DNA of 64,000 bases from Oegoconia quadripuncta (GCA_949316235.1 OX438747.1:29764618-29828617); one strand, 5' to 3'; shown: positions 11,425 through 24,293, counted from the stretch's first letter. The notes: a model not told the origin generated them from the letters alone. Numbers and translations: made by a program.

Positions 11425-13199
11425 ACATATACCACATTTCATATACCGTCAGGAAAAGAAGTTTATCCATCTTTTTCTTTATTAACTTGCTGCCATTTAA
11501 TATTTACGGTAGGTACTAAGAAGGTGCTGACCCTACGGACTGGCAACATCGCAATCAAGTCAAAAATAAAATTACCATTTGAAAACGTTACATTTTTAAA
11601 ATTAATATTACTTATGTTTTGGTTACAATATGTTATGTGAACAATGAAAAAATATACATATAAAATTACATAGACTACCCAGAACAACTATTATCCAAAT
11701 AGTCAGAAATTTTATAATAGTCTTTTGTAAATAATTGTCTTCCGAAGGTTTTGAATTTATTGAAAGAAAATTTCTGTTATTTCTTTTCTTTTACGAAATA
11801 TTTAAATGAGAATTTAAAGTTACGCGGAACTGTATTTATCTTTAATTTACTATTTGCTCGATTGTTACACAGTTTGATCGTACCGATTTTTTAATATATG
11901 TAGAATTTTCGAAAAAGGCGGGAAATTGACAGATCACAAGAAAGTTGCCAGCACTATCCCACATACCGCGCTTATTCAAAATCGGAAATTAGGATAACAA
12001 AATGGTAGGTATTCAAATCACACAGCCTTGTCGCACTCTTTATATTCCATGAGTCGTAAATACATTAATTACGCATTACTTAAATTATTTTATTTTGTCA
12101 CATATTGCAATACTCTTTGACAAAAATTAGTTTATTATTCCATGCAAATTTTCCTAACGGTACAAAAATAATGCGGCAGATTTAATAAGTACATAAAACT
12201 ATTATTAAAATAACATATACCTAATAATTATCATTTCTTACCACTCCAAAGTCTTTAAGTGGATAACATTTAATTTGACTAGGAAAAGGCGGCGAAGTAT
12301 ATCTTGCCTACACAAACGTAACATCAAAGACCAAGAGAGCATTTTGCACCATGCGTTGGTTTTTCCTAAGGACTCAGTATTTACTCTAACAAAGTGTAGG
12401 CTAGAAACACAACCTCTATTTTCACCCAAATTCAGTTGAGTGTTTCAGTTTGAGAGTTGGTAAGTTTTTTATTGTTGTTCTCAAATTCTCATAATCAAGT
12501 GTCTAATGTGTGTGTATTGGGTCGATTTGGATGTTATTTTTATACTGGCTGAAAATATATTGTTTTTACGGCAGAGATATTTATGTCAGCTGTCAAGTTT
12601 ATATTTTTTTTTTAATAAAGCTTTGGCTACTAGGCCATCAGCTTAAAACTGCAACTAAAATATACAACCTAAATTTTATTTTATTTTATTTATACTTATA
12701 AAAATGAAACTAACAACGTACCTATACAAACTAAACTTTAAAATATTCAGTTTTGAAAAAATGGAGAGATTTAAGGCGAGTTATGTCGCTGTGGGTAGAA
12801 GATTTCGCACACGATATGGAAAAGAAAACTGTCTATCAAAAATTTCTATCAAAACTATTCCATCACTAACGAATTTCATTAAAACAATAGAACGAATGAA
12901 AGCGCTTTGAAAAAATATTGTTAGATAATAAATAATATAATGTTGAATAATGTTGACATGAAATTTAGAAATGGGGCAAGCCTTTAAAAAATTATTAAAA
13001 AAACCAAATGTAAGTTGCCTCTTTCTCTAAGAGAGCAAATTGTAGTGAAAAAAAAGCGCGGGAAACATCAAAATAAGCGGCTGTATTTAATTGCGCTTGA
13101 AACTTTATTTAATTTTTAGGATCAGGGGAGTGTTTTATCTTGTACTTAGTTGTTTATAATATTCATATTTATTTTTTCCTTCTTTAGTTTAGTCCATTT
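11425..13199. other. no gene recognised
   Basis: AT-rich DNA with scattered short frames lacking domain motifs or splice context. I see nothing here that can be supported as a gene. Confidence 0.5.
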
Positions 13200-13229
13200 C
13201 ATCTTGTCTGGTGAGTCTTTTCCATCTTA

Positions 13230-13466
13230 ATGGAGGTGGATCCCCCTGACGATCCTGGGGGAGGCGATGGCATCACTCAGGTTGGTCAAAATGTTATCAT
13301 ATCTAACGTGGAGTCGAGTATGGATACCGAGGATGGATTAACGAGCACGACTCAAGACAGAAAACGTGTCAGAGCTCTTCGCAAAATTTGCAAACACTGC
13401 AATAAAAAACGGCGAAATAACAAAGGCAAAGCAAAGGGTCCTTCATCCTGTCGTGTAATGACATAG
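13230..13466 (+). pseudogene. LINE ORF1 N-terminal fragment
   Basis: A 78-codon frame starts MEVDPPDDPGGGDG and ends in a basic Cys/His stretch (KICKHCNKKRRNNKG). This resembles the beginning of the gag-like ORF1 of jockey-type non-LTR elements. The upstream 13180-13229 reads like a LINE leader. No downstream ORF1 or ORF2 follows. Confidence 0.5.
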
Positions 13467-13477
13467 AGGAATTTAAT

Positions 13478-13640
13478 AATAGGTCTTTACCTATGAAATT
13501 GCCGTTCTGCAGTACTGGCCATTTCAAATCAAAATAATTTTTGTTTGGCGAAGAATTCTAATTTCAAATGAATTTTATTTTAAAAACATGGAATTCTTTT
13601 TCCAAAAGTAGTCATTTGTTTATTGATTAGTGTTACATTT
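13478..13640. repeat. partial copy of the TTACCTATGAAATT MITE family
   Basis: GGTCTTTACCTATGAAATTG at about 13482 matches the ends of the elements at 45587-46004 and 61300-61710. The rest is diverged. Confidence 0.5.
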
Positions 13641-13868
13641 TCATCTTTTTCGTCATCATGGATACGTTAAAAATTCGAGTAATTATGGAATATGAGTATC
13701 GTCGTGGCAGCAACGCGGCACAAGCGGCACGCAACGTCAACGAAGTTTTCGGAGCTAACACTACAAACCAACGCACCACCTGTTATTGGTTTGCTCGCTT
13801 CCGTTCTGGGAATTTCGACCTGAAAAATGAACCTCGCGGTCGTCCGAAGACTGGTCGACAATGACGAA

Positions 13869-14889
13869 TTAACCTTTAAGTACCGACGTGCGGTCTGACA
13901 GGCCCCGGCAGGCACTTGACTTGCTCCTTTACCCCTCTCCTCGCGGAATCCTGATCCCCGCTTTTGGGTAGCTGCATGGACAGTGCCCCCGTTGATGTTG
14001 AAGCAGGAAGGCGTGACGTCGCGCGCGTATTTGGTGAGTTATTACGATTTGAAATTCCGAAGCGGCCTCTCAGGCCTCACGTCGGTACTTACGTAAGTTT
14101 TTTGTTTTATTTCTTTGTTACATTAAACTGTTATTTTTATAGATATTGTAAACTATGGATATACCAGGACCTTCAGGTAGTAAAAGAAATAGATCTGCGA
14201 TAGATTTACAGCATTCAAGGAGACTTCCGATTGGTATAAATGAATAAGAAGTAAAGAGAAGATTTTGTAACCTAAGATTGCCTCGTGAACTTAGGATGAG
14301 TTTAGCTAGAGTACTTGGTTCTGATAAACCAGAGGCATCTGAAGATCAAGCTGAAGAAGTCAAAAAACGCAAGACTTGTCTTTCGTGTCAACCTAAGCTC
14401 AAAAGAAAATCGACGTATAGGTGCTATTCGTGCAAAAAACATATTTGTTTACAGCGCGCGAAACAAGTGTGCCCTGACTGTGCTTAGAATTTAAGGTGTA
14501 GTCCGACTATGGACATTTTTTTTCCCAGAAGGTTCATGTTCCTACTAAATTTTTTTTTCTTAAAGTTATTTTAGTGTCACGTAAAAAAAACTATTTTTTG
14601 TTATTTTGGAGGATTATTTTTTGTGATATAATTTTTTTACATTTAATAGTCGGATTTTCCCCCAAAATTCGTGCCAAACATTGTTGTAGTCTAAAATTTA
14701 AAAATTTAATAAAATTTATTTTCTTTCTATGCTTATTTTTTCTAAAATCCCTTTATTTTTCATTATATCGCACAGACAAATATTTAAATCAACACTTTTT
14801 TAAAAAAACATTACATAATATAAGCGGCCTCTCAGGCCTCACGTCGGTACTAACGTAACAAAAAATGCACGTCGGTGCTTAAAGGTTAC
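13869..14889. mobile_element. piggyBac-like internal-deletion element in TTAA target
   Basis: The element (13873-14885) starts CCTTTAAGTACCGACGTG and ends CACGTCGGTGCTTAAAGG, inverted ends with one mismatch. It is preceded by TTAA (13869-13872) and followed by TTAC (14886-14889), where TTAA is expected. Restoring TTAA would restore a Lys codon typical of mariner at the junction. Sub-terminal GCGGCCTCTCAGGCCTCACG repeats lie at about 14061 and 14823. Confidence 0.85.
14155..14487 (+). pseudogene. piggyBac transposase remnant: N-terminus joined to C-terminal Cys-rich domain
   Basis: MDIPGPSGSKRNRSAIDL opens at 14155 and stops after 30 codons. At 14278-14487 the C-terminal Cys-rich domain follows: KRKTCLSCQPK...YRCYSC..HICLQ..KQVCPDC. 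It has paired Cys-x2-Cys motifs and a His, as in piggyBac-family transposases. The catalytic DDD core, normally several hundred residues, is absent. This is an internal-deletion derivative mobilisable only in trans. Confidence 0.75.
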
Positions 14890-15417
14890 AGGCGATTGTG
14901 GAAGCTGATGACACACAATCTACGGCTGAATTAGCAGTTACCTTAGTTAGTTCGACATTAGCGTCAAAACAACATTGGTCCATTTGCGTCAAATTGGCAA
15001 GGTAAAAAAGCTTGACAAATGGGTGCCCCACGAACTCAATGATCGCGAGCGAGAAGTACGCATCGAGACGTGCCTTGCACTGCTCAACAGACACACAAAT
15101 GAAGGAATTTTGAACCTCATTGTTACCTGCGATGAAAAATGGATTAGCATGCATGCTAACGAAACGCAGTTAATTCAAAAACCTAACCTGTAGTTTATTC
15201 AAAGATGGTTACTCTGTTTCAACTACCTAATTTATAATCAAGCAAACAAATTTTTCGTAAATTACTAACTACCACAATCTACATTACGTTAGTCTGTACT
15301 AACTAGTAATTATGAAACGACTGTGGTAAAAAAAGCCAATCGGCTTTATCTTTGTTAATAATAACATATCAGTTATTTTGACAGATGCTCCTATGGACAT
15401 TAACCCAGGGCTTCCAA

Positions 15418-15895
15418 CTTCCAACTTGGGTTGGTTGGTTGGCTACTATACCAAAAGGTCGCGGGTTCGAATCCCGCCAGACATGTGTTCCCCAGTTATG
15501 GACGATTTTCATGATTACACATATTTATTGAAAATAAGTAAAAAAAAGGATTTGTGTAGTTTATCAACCTAGATGCTTAGTGTGGACCTATGGCGCTGTG
15601 TGTTTGTTTTAGGTGAGGTCCGTTGAGTACAAAAAAAAATATGAAGAAGTTAAAAATTGTCAGGTAGTACATATCCTAACTACTTGTCCAGTATTTCTAT
15701 AAAAATTAGTTTTAAGTTGAGTTGTAGCGTTAGTTAAGTAGTTAGTAAGTTTGTAATGTATAAATATTAAATTTTAAAGTACTTTCTGTGTGTATCTTAT
15801 TATTATTAAATAAATAATAATTAGAAAGTACCTAGTTTCCATTGTGTATCTTGGCTAGTGTTAGTGCCCCGGCTTCGCTCCTGTGGTGCATGTGC

Positions 15896-15947
<52 letters not shown>

Positions 15948-16115
15948 CTCCTCGTCCCCGCCGTACTCGGCACTTATCTTTGTGTTTGGGCGAGTGTCGT
16001 CAACATTAATCGGATTTTTAATCAAAATATCGTTCTTGTTGTAAACGCACTCCCAACGATATTTCAATTTGTTCATTACGACGAATAAACCTCAGAATAG
16101 GAACACGAATAATCA
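15418..16115 (+). repeat. composite repeat unit 1: tRNA-like head, AT-rich body, TG tract, GC-richer tail
   Basis: A tRNA-like head with B box GGTTCGAATCCCGCC (15465-15480) is followed by an A-rich linker. Next come the body containing TTGTCAGGTAGTACATATCC, a (TG)n tract at about 15896-15944, and a tail with CGTCCCCGCCGTACTCGGC ending CACGAATAATCA. The unit recurs at 18449, 19214, 19787, 19987 and 20686. The head is related to the SINE at 60859-60955. Confidence 0.85.
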
Positions 16116-16998
16116 CTAGCAAACCGGACCAAGAAAACGTTAGCAAACTGGACCAGTGAAACACTAGCACACTGGACCAGGGAAACACTAGCATACTGGA
16201 CCAAGGAAACACTAGCATACTGGACCAGGGTAACGTTAGCAAACTGGACCAGGGAAACTCTAGCATACTGGACCAAGAAAACACTAGCATACTGGATCAA
16301 GGAAACACTAGCATACTGGATCAAGGAAACACTAGCATACTTGACCAGGGAAAATCTAGCAAACTGGACCAGGGTAAAGCTAGAAAATTGGACCAGGGAA
16401 ACTCTAGCATACTGGACCAAGGAAACACTAGCAAACTAAGCCAGAGTAACATTAACATACTAGACCAGGAAAGCACTAGAAACCTGGGCCAGGAAAACAC
16501 TAATAAACTGGCCCAGAGGCATACTAGCAAACTGGACCAGGTAAACTAGCATACTGAACCAGGGAAACACTAGCAAACTGGACCAGAGAAACTAGCATAC
16601 TGGACCAAGGAAACACTAGCCAACTAAGCCAGAGTAACATTAGCATACTAGACCAGGGAAGCACTAGAAAACTGGGCCAGGGAAACACTAGTAAACTGGC
16701 CCAGGGGCATACTAGCAAACTGGACCAGGGAAACACTAGCAAACTGGACCAGGGAAACACTAGGAAACTGAACCAGGTAAACACTAGCAAACTGGACCAG
16801 GGAAACACTAGCAAACTGGACCAGGGAAACACTAGCAAACTGGACCAGGTAAACACTAGCAAACTGGACCAGGGAAACACTAGCAAACTGGACCAGGGAA
16901 ACACTAGCATACTGGACCAGAGAAACACTAGCAAACTGGACCAGGCAAATATTAGCATACTGGACCAGTAAAACGCTAGAAAATTGAAACAGGGAAAT
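16114..16998. repeat. minisatellite with 24-bp unit, about 36 copies
   Basis: The unit is ACTAGCAAACTGGACCAGGGAA plus AC, with variants (CATACTGG for CAAACTGG, ACCAAGG for ACCAGGG) and a few units of 21-22 bp. It starts exactly where composite unit 1 ends. The 24-bp period is a multiple of three, so long minus-strand frames arise that read as repeats of SSLLVFPW. These are not evidence of a gene. Confidence 0.95.
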
Positions 16999-17034
16999 AC
17001 TGGCAAATTCCTAATTTACCTTTTTCTCACTATC

Positions 17035-18376
17035 ATTCAAATCCTTTGCCTGTTTTCCTTTCCTTTCCTCTCCGCTAATCCAAGGTCTGTCGTGTCGAGG
17101 GATACGTGGATAGGGGCAAGCCTAGTATTTAGCGTGCCGATTTGCCCTGGGTTAGAGCGACTCCAGACAATGGCTAGCTTTGTCCCGGCATGCGGGGCTC
17201 TGCCCGATCCCGGCATAATTTCCCTTGCTTCTCGTGGGAACGCTATGGATATAAAAAAGTAAAAAATCCTAACGACGGCGATCCTAGTCACGCCTCGTTT
17301 CTTACGGCGGCAAGAAGTAGGCCTTGACTTTGCTACGTTGAATGTTAGAGGAATGAAAGGCAAAATAGATGAAGTTTGTCAGATGATAGACATATTGATA
17401 TTTTATGTGTGAATGAGACAAAGTGGAAAAGATGTAACACCACCAAACACGGTCCCTATACGGCTTACTGGTCAGCTGTCCCATAACCCATCGAGGCAGT
17501 CAGGGCGTTGGTGTACTACTTTCTGCTAGAATGGCTGAGTGTGTAAATGAGTTTGAGTGCGTAAGCCCAAGACACATCTGGATGAGACTAAAAGTGGGAT
17601 TGACCCGTATCAGTTTAATGGGAGTGTATGTTATGACAAATGTGGGTCTAAGCAAGTCCTCAAATATCCAAAAAGAAATCGAAGAGTTTTGGGACGCTGA
17701 GAGGGACGTATTGGAGAAGTGCAAGGAGAATGAAAGGATAATAATGCTCGAAGGAATGGCTATGAAAAGGTGCTCGGTATGTTTGGTGATGAAAGAGTGA
17801 ACGAGAATGGAAAGAGTTTACTTGAGATTTGTTAGGAATGGAAACTAAGGCCCGTATTAATAAACCGTTCTCAAGATTGAGGATAGTTTTGTGACCGGTC
17901 TCAAGTAAACGTGTTGATTAATAAACCTCAATTGAGATCTGAAACGCACGTGCATACTCAAGCAGTACTCACTTGAGACGTGCGCCGAGTTTCACGTATT
18001 AATAAACGAAAATCATTCATTCGCCGCTGAGGCGAATTCTTGATAAGTGATCTCAGCTGAGTAGACCTCAAGATTGATTTATAAATTAGCACGTAGCTTG
18101 AAATAGTGTCAATTGCTTAAGACGCATCTCGGTTGATACAGCCTCAAGACTTGTATTGAGATTGGTTTATTAATACGGACCTTACTGTGACGAACACCAT
18201 GTTAGATCACAAAAAGATGTTTACTAGGGAAGAAGAAGTCAGAGGAGTATGATTGATTTTGTATTGGTGATTAAAAGACTGAGACAAAGTGTACTAGACA
18301 CTCGGGCATATCGAGGGGTCGGCATTGATACAGATCACTTTCTGGTAATGAGCCGAATTAGCAAGAGTGAAGTATA
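17035..18376 (+). pseudogene. LINE ORF2 endonuclease-domain fragment, frameshifted
   Basis: Across shifting frames the plus strand reads FATLNVRGMKGKIDEVCQM (about 17327-17385), then VNETKW with the conserved endonuclease Glu (17404 on). Further on come PYTAYWSAVP and CVSPRHIWMRLKVGLTRI and, beyond a MITE insertion, SMIDFV and GIDTDHFLVMSRI with the TDH active-site motif (about 18320-18358). The domain is an APE-type non-LTR retrotransposon endonuclease. The segment with GDFNA is degenerate. 17035-17320 looks like its leader. It carries many stops and has no RT domain. Confidence 0.75.
17848..18182. mobile_element. MITE with GGCCCGTATTAATAAACC inverted ends
   Basis: The left end GGCCCGTATTAATAAACC pairs with GGTTTATTAATACGGACC at the right. 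Left and right flanks are TAA and TTA, compatible with a 3-bp TWA duplication as in PIF/Harbinger elements. It interrupts the LINE endonuclease frame. A second, inverted copy is at 24951-25256. Confidence 0.8.
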
Positions 18377-18448
18377 AGGTTTTGAAAAGGAAGACAGAGT
18401 TGTTGAACAATTCCATCTACTCCATCACTACCAACTATCCATAGTCAC

Positions 18449-19213
18449 TTCCAACTTGGGTTGGTTGGTTGGCTACTATACCAAAAGGTCGCGGGTTCGA
18501 ATCCCGCCAGACATGTGTTCCCCAGTTATGGACGATTTTCATGAATACATGTATTTATTGAAAATAAGTAAAAAAAAGGATTTGTGTAGTTTATCAACTT
18601 AGATGCTTAGTGTGGACCTATGGCGCTGTGTGTTTGTTTTAGGTGAGGTCCGTTGAGTACAAAAAAAAATATGAAGAAGTTAAAAATTGTCAGGTAGTAC
18701 ATATCCTAACTACTTGTCCAGTATTTCTATAAAAATTAGTTTTAAGTTGAGTTGTAGTGTTAGTTAAGTAGTTAGTAAGTTTGTAATGTATAAATATTAA
18801 ATTTTAAAGTACTTTCTGTGTGTATCTTATTATTATTAAATAAATAATAATTAGAAAGTACCTAGTTTCCATTGTGTATCCTGGCTAGTGTTAGTGCCCC
18901 GGCTTCGCTTCTGTGGTGCGTGTGCGTATATGTGCGTGTGTGCGTGTGCGTGTGTGCGTGTGTGCGTGTGTGTGTGTGTGTGCGTATATGTGTGTGTGTG
19001 CGTGTGCGCGCGTGTGTGTGTGTGTGTGTGTGTGCCTCCTCGTCCCCGCCGTACTCGGCACTTATCTTTGTGTTTGGGCGAGTGTCGGCAACATTACTCG
19101 GATTTTTAATCAAAATATCATTCTTGTTGTAAACGCACTCCCAACGATATTTCACTTTGTTCATTAAGACGAATAAACCTCAGAATAGGAACACGAATAA
19201 TCAATCTTTATTG
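18449..19213 (+). repeat. composite repeat unit 2 (with tRNA-like head)
   Basis: Same order as unit 1: tRNA-like head, body, interrupted TG/CG-rich tract (about 18917-19034) and tail. It continues into CAATCTTTATTGTCAGG, which begins the next unit. Confidence 0.85.
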
Positions 19214-19458
19214 TCAGGTAGTACATATCCCAACTACTTGTCCAGTATTTCTATAAAAATTAGTTTTAAGTTGAGTTGTAGCGTTAGTTAAGTAGTTAGT
19301 AAGTTTGTAATGTATAAATATTAAATTTTAAAGTACTTTCTGTGTGTATCTTATTATTATTAAATAAATAATAATTAGAAAGTACCTAGTTTCCATTGTG
19401 TATCCTGGCTAGTGTTAGTGCCCCGGCTTCGCTCCTGTGGTGTGTGTGCGCGTATATG

Positions 19459-19537
<79 letters not shown>

Positions 19538-19786
19538 GCGTGTGTGTGTGCGTGCGTGTGTGTGTGTGTGTATGTGTGTGTATGTGTGTGTGTGTGCGTG
19601 TGTGCCTCCTCGTCCCCGCCGTACTCGGCACCTATCTTTGTGTTTGGGCGAGTGTCGTCAACATTAATCGGATTTTTAATCAAAATATCGTCCTTGTTGT
19701 AAACGCACTCCCAACGATATTTCACTTTGTTCATTACGACGAATAAACCTCAGAAATAGAACACGAATAATCAATATTTATTGTCA
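19214..19786 (+). repeat. composite repeat unit 3 (headless)
   Basis: It begins at GTCAGGTAGTACATATCC without the tRNA-like head. The body is followed by a long TG tract (19440-19605) and the standard tail. Confidence 0.85.
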
Positions 19787-20465
19787 GGTAGTACATATCC
19801 TAACTACTTGTTCAGTATTTCTATAAAAATTAGTTTTAAGTTGAGTTGTAGCGTTAGTTAAGTAGTTAGTAAGTTTGTAATGTATAAATATTAAATTTTA
19901 AAGTACTTTCTGTGTGTATCTTATTATTATTAAATAAATAATAATTAGAAAGTACCTAGTTTCCATTGTGTATCCTGGCTAGTGTAACTTGGGTTGGTTG
20001 TTTGGCTACTATACCAAAAGGTCGCGGGTTCGAATCCCGCCAGACATGTGTTCCCCAGTTATGGACGATTTTCATGAATACATGTATTTATTGAAAATAA
20101 GTAAAAAAAAGGATTTGTGTAGTTTATCAAGCTAGATGCTTAGTGTGGACCTATGGCGCTGTGTGTTTGTTTTAGGTGAGGTCCGTTGAGTACAAAAAAA
20201 AATATAAAGAAGTTAAAAATTGTCAGGTAGTACATATCCTAACTACTTGTCCAGTATTTCTATAAAAATTAGTTTTAAGTTGAGTTGTAGCGTTAGTTAA
20301 GTAGTTAGAAGTTTGTAATGTATAAATATTAAATTTTAAAGTACTTTCTGTGTGTATCTTATTATTATTAAATAAATAATAATTAGAAAGTACCTAGTTT
20401 CCATTGTGTATCCTGGCTAGTGTTAGTGCCCCGGCTTCGCTCCTGTGGTGCGTGTGCGTATATGC

Positions 20466-20508
<43 letters not shown>

Positions 20509-20685
20509 TCCTCGTCCCCGCCGTACTCGGCACTTATCTTTGTGTTTGGGCGAGTGTCGTCAACATTAATCGGATTTTTAATCAAAATATCGTTCTTGTT
20601 GTAAACGCACTCCCAACGATATTTCACTTTGTTCATTACGACGAATAAACCTCAGAATAGGAACACGAATAATCAATCTTTATTG
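19787..20685 (+). repeat. composite repeat units 4 (truncated) and 5
   Basis: Unit 4 runs from 19787 to about 19985 and stops at CCTGGCTAGTG, before the TG tract. It joins directly to a new tRNA-like head (unit 5, from 19986), whose TG tract lies at about 20461-20507. Confidence 0.8.
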
Positions 20686-21203
<518 letters not shown>

Positions 21204-21654
21204 TTATTTGATAAAAATGTGGTACAAAAGGTCGTTAATTAATAAAAATTTAGTATCACTCATGGTGTACCAGAATCTCATGGCATAAAAAATAAAAAAA
21301 CAAATAAAGAATTTCATATGACCATACCAAACTATCATGTGTCTTGTCAAAGTGCGAGTTGTTTTCTTGAAAATACACAAATATTGCGAGGAAATGTCGA
21401 AGAAACCACAATATAATCTCCTATTTCACTATCACATTCTGGTACAACTATAGCACTTAGGCGTATAGGAATACGAGCGACTTTGGTGAAGTTCACTTTT
21501 GCAGCCATTATGTTCTACAAAATTTTTCACAGTATAACAGCGCGTGCGCGAGGGGCGCAAGCCGTTGGCAACCGAATAATAGTACAGTTATTAAAGGGGA
21601 ATTGGGTAGGTTTCTTGGAGGTGTGACGTGGCAAGTGTCGACAAAAGTGGCATC

Positions 21655-21750
21655 CCACCGAAGCTCTAAGTAATCAAGGACATATCGTCACTTCCCATCA
21701 GGTGAGATTGTGCTCAAACGCGTATCCAGTTAACCATAAAAAAAAACTTT
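21655..21750 (+). repeat. LINE 3' tail fragment
   Basis: It is similar to the LINE end at 9666-9812 (ATCGTCACTT, TCAGGTGAGATTGT, CAAACGCG). It ends in an A-run. Confidence 0.6.
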
Positions 21751-21804
21751 AAAATGAGTTATATTTTTACCCTACTGCCCAAGGAAGGAGGGTAATGTTT
21801 TTCG

Positions 21805-21955
21805 AGTGTATATGTATGTCCGTTCCTTTGGCGCATCCTGTAGCATAAACGGTTTGACCTATTTCGAAGTGCATGGTGTCGTTAGATTCGTCTTAGTACC
21901 CGGAGTGTCATGGATACATTTTATGGTATAAAATCCAACATTGTTTCCCTAAATA
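21805..21955 (+). repeat. interspersed repeat copy
   Basis: It shares TATGTCCGTTCCTTTGGCGC, GACCTATTTCGAAGTGCATG and TTTTATGGTA with 46797-46945, in the same orientation. Confidence 0.8.
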
Positions 21956-23828
21956 CAAAATATGCTATCGGGTTTCTGATTTTTAAATACTTAAATAGTT
22001 TTTTGTAACAACTACCTATTCTTTCTGTCCAATTTTCGAATGGTTTCGAAGTTGGCAACACTCAACTCACTTTTGAAAATAGGGTAAAAAATAATAAAGA
22101 GTTGAATTTGGATCGCGTGTGTGAATCGGCGGTTTTCACTACAGCGTTCTCGCAGTTTTTTTTTCGGTTTTCTTATAATTTCATCGAACAAATATACTTG
22201 TCGTTACCACCTTTGCTTACGCCACGAATTGCTACTGAAGGCTGCTCAACCCTGGCTTCGAACCCTTACAATCTCCCAGGAGAACATAGGCGATCTCGAG
22301 GTAAGTCCAGCTGGCCTTCAAAGAGAGAGCTGAAGGTACCTTCCACCTCTTTGTGGAGATCTTCGGTGGAGGGCTCAAGCACCCTGGTGAGGCGCCTTTA
22401 TCCAAACAATTCGTTTCGTTAAATTAAAACTTCGCCCTTTTCGCTTTTTTTTTCGAACATACAGTCCACTTTATCATCAACACTTTCTATTACCATTGCT
22501 TTCAGTCTAAATGTGATACAAACTCAACCAACTAAACGAACAGTTTGTTCGCAAAACGTGCGCTGTCCAGAATTTTTTTACGAGTCATGTGATATTACTG
22601 CTTTTTCAATGGGCTTAAAAATGGAGTCTTCGAAAATGTCCTCATCTTAGTCTTTGGTGCTTCGTTCTACCATATTGTTTCTTGGACGAATTACAATCTT
22701 ATATAACAAGAAAGAGAACATGTTGGGGGAGAGAATGACCCGTAAACGCAAGACATAAAAGCCTGCTGTCTCATTCATGTTTTATACGAGTAAAAGGGAC
22801 GCATAGCATCTATAGCAGTATTAAAATTTAACTAACCTGTCTTATGCTACGGGTCTATCTAGCCCCACTGACGTCAAAATTGGTAGTTATGCTCGTTCAT
22901 TATTATACGACGATAGTCTGAAAGGGACTACTAAGCCGAAAAGGGATCCTTCTTCATTCTTCCTAACATTGACAACCGTCAACTTATTCGGGCGACATTT
23001 CTACCAGTGTAAAGGTACAGATAGACATGCTAGTCAGTATCACGAAAGTCTGGTATTAAGGAGTAACTGCTACCTAATGGCATGTGTGTCGAAACCATTG
23101 CTAGTATCGAGCATGCTTATATGAGCACGCATACAAATCGATCGACGTTGGATTTTCGGGGGTGGGAGGCGGCTTCCTCAAGCACGTATGAACAGGTTTG
23201 CTTACGAGCATGCTAGTATTGATCAGTAGCTCGTGCGTGCACATCTTTGCGTCTAAAAAGGTCTCGCTACGCTGATCCAATCACTGACCCAAATTTCTCG
23301 TTTTCTATTCCTTGATGACAGGATTTCTTGAATGTATTGCATTGCAATTTGCAAGCAAAACGATGATTGCATTCAGTTCTGGCACGTCACGTCTATGGTT
23401 GTCCGCTCAACAAATACCAAGGGCAGGGATTGTTTGCTTAAAAGCATGCTCATTCGTGAGTACCTTAAAACAAGCATACTAGCAAATGTAAAGTTCAAGA
23501 GCATGCTTTATAGCATGTTATTAAAGAGCGTGTATATAGGGTCTAACAAAATTAACCCGACAAACTTTGGCAATTGCACGTACATGACCAATAAAATAAT
23601 ATATTCATTTAAAAAACTAGTGTTAAAAATTTTGTTTCCGAGTAAAAAAAATTAAATATAAGTACAAATTTCGATTGTACCTTATTTTATCAATGAGAAA
23701 AAAAAAGGCAACGTTCATATGGAAAACGCTAAGAAGACGCAGGGCGCAACCAAGCAAGCAAGCAAGGGGCAAGCGCCGCCAGGCGAGCTGCTTGTGGTCG
23801 GCCATTCGGCGTGTTCAAAGATACCGCG
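21956..23828. other. no gene recognised
   Basis: A 106-codon open frame (22102-22422) has no recognisable domain or neighbouring exon. From about 23020 to 23560 the words GCATGCT and AGCATGC recur, suggesting a decayed repeat. Nothing here is supported as a gene. Confidence 0.5.
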
Positions 23829-23973
23829 GCACGTTGTAAATAAATACAATAAACATCCATAACTCGGGTACAAATGTCTGTATTCATCAGACAAACATAT
23901 GCCCCTAGCGGGATTCGAACCCGCAACCTTTTGGTATAGTGGCCAGAGTTGCTAACCACTACACCAAACAGGT
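23829..23973 (-). repeat. tRNA-derived SINE (TTTGGTGTAGTGGTTAG head)
   Basis: Reverse complement of a head with A-box-like TGGTGTAGTGGTTAG and B box GGTTCGAATCC, then GGGGCATATGTTTGT and a tail containing GTTATGGATGTTTATTG. It could be mistaken for a tRNA gene. Confidence 0.8.
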
Positions 23974-24293
23974 TAAATACCTATAATTACCTATAAACAC
24001 AAATATCACTTGCCTAGGATACGAACCTCCTTTCAGCTTAGTACTCCATTTCCAAGTAACCTTATTATTTACATTATAAATATATAATTATTATTTACAT
24101 TTAGTTTATAATTATCGGGTCCTTGGGTACATTTGTTGAGGCTTGTGTGGAGACAACTCCTCACATTTTGGAAAAAACCAAAAAGACATCCCTTGAAGCA
24201 CCACTTAAAATAGAACAGTCGGGGATATGCCCCGTCACGGGCACGAATATTGCCATGATATGAAAAAATATTACTATACATTATCTCAAATAG

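Larger units (their letters stand above)
13658..15190 (+). pseudogene. mariner transposase pseudogene split by a piggyBac-like insertion
   Basis: The N-terminal part (13658-13872) reads MDTLKIRVIMEYEYRRGSN...NEPRGRPKT, the mariner helix-turn-helix region. One extra base near 13853 shifts the frame from RPKT to VDNDEL. After the insertion it resumes at about 14886 with AIVEADDTQSTAELAV, shifts once more near 14965, then reads QIGKVKKLDKWVPHELNDRE and TCDEKWI. This is the classic mariner region ending at the first catalytic Asp. The remaining catalytic residues are missing. The copy is inactive. Confidence 0.85.

Noticed and set aside
16114..16998. CRISPR-like array
   Set aside because: Units are contiguous with no unique spacers, the context is eukaryotic and there are no cas genes.
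16018..17006. Minus-strand frames of up to 160 codons reading as SSLLVFPW repeats
   Set aside because: A by-product of a 24-bp minisatellite whose period is divisible by three; several frames are open at once.
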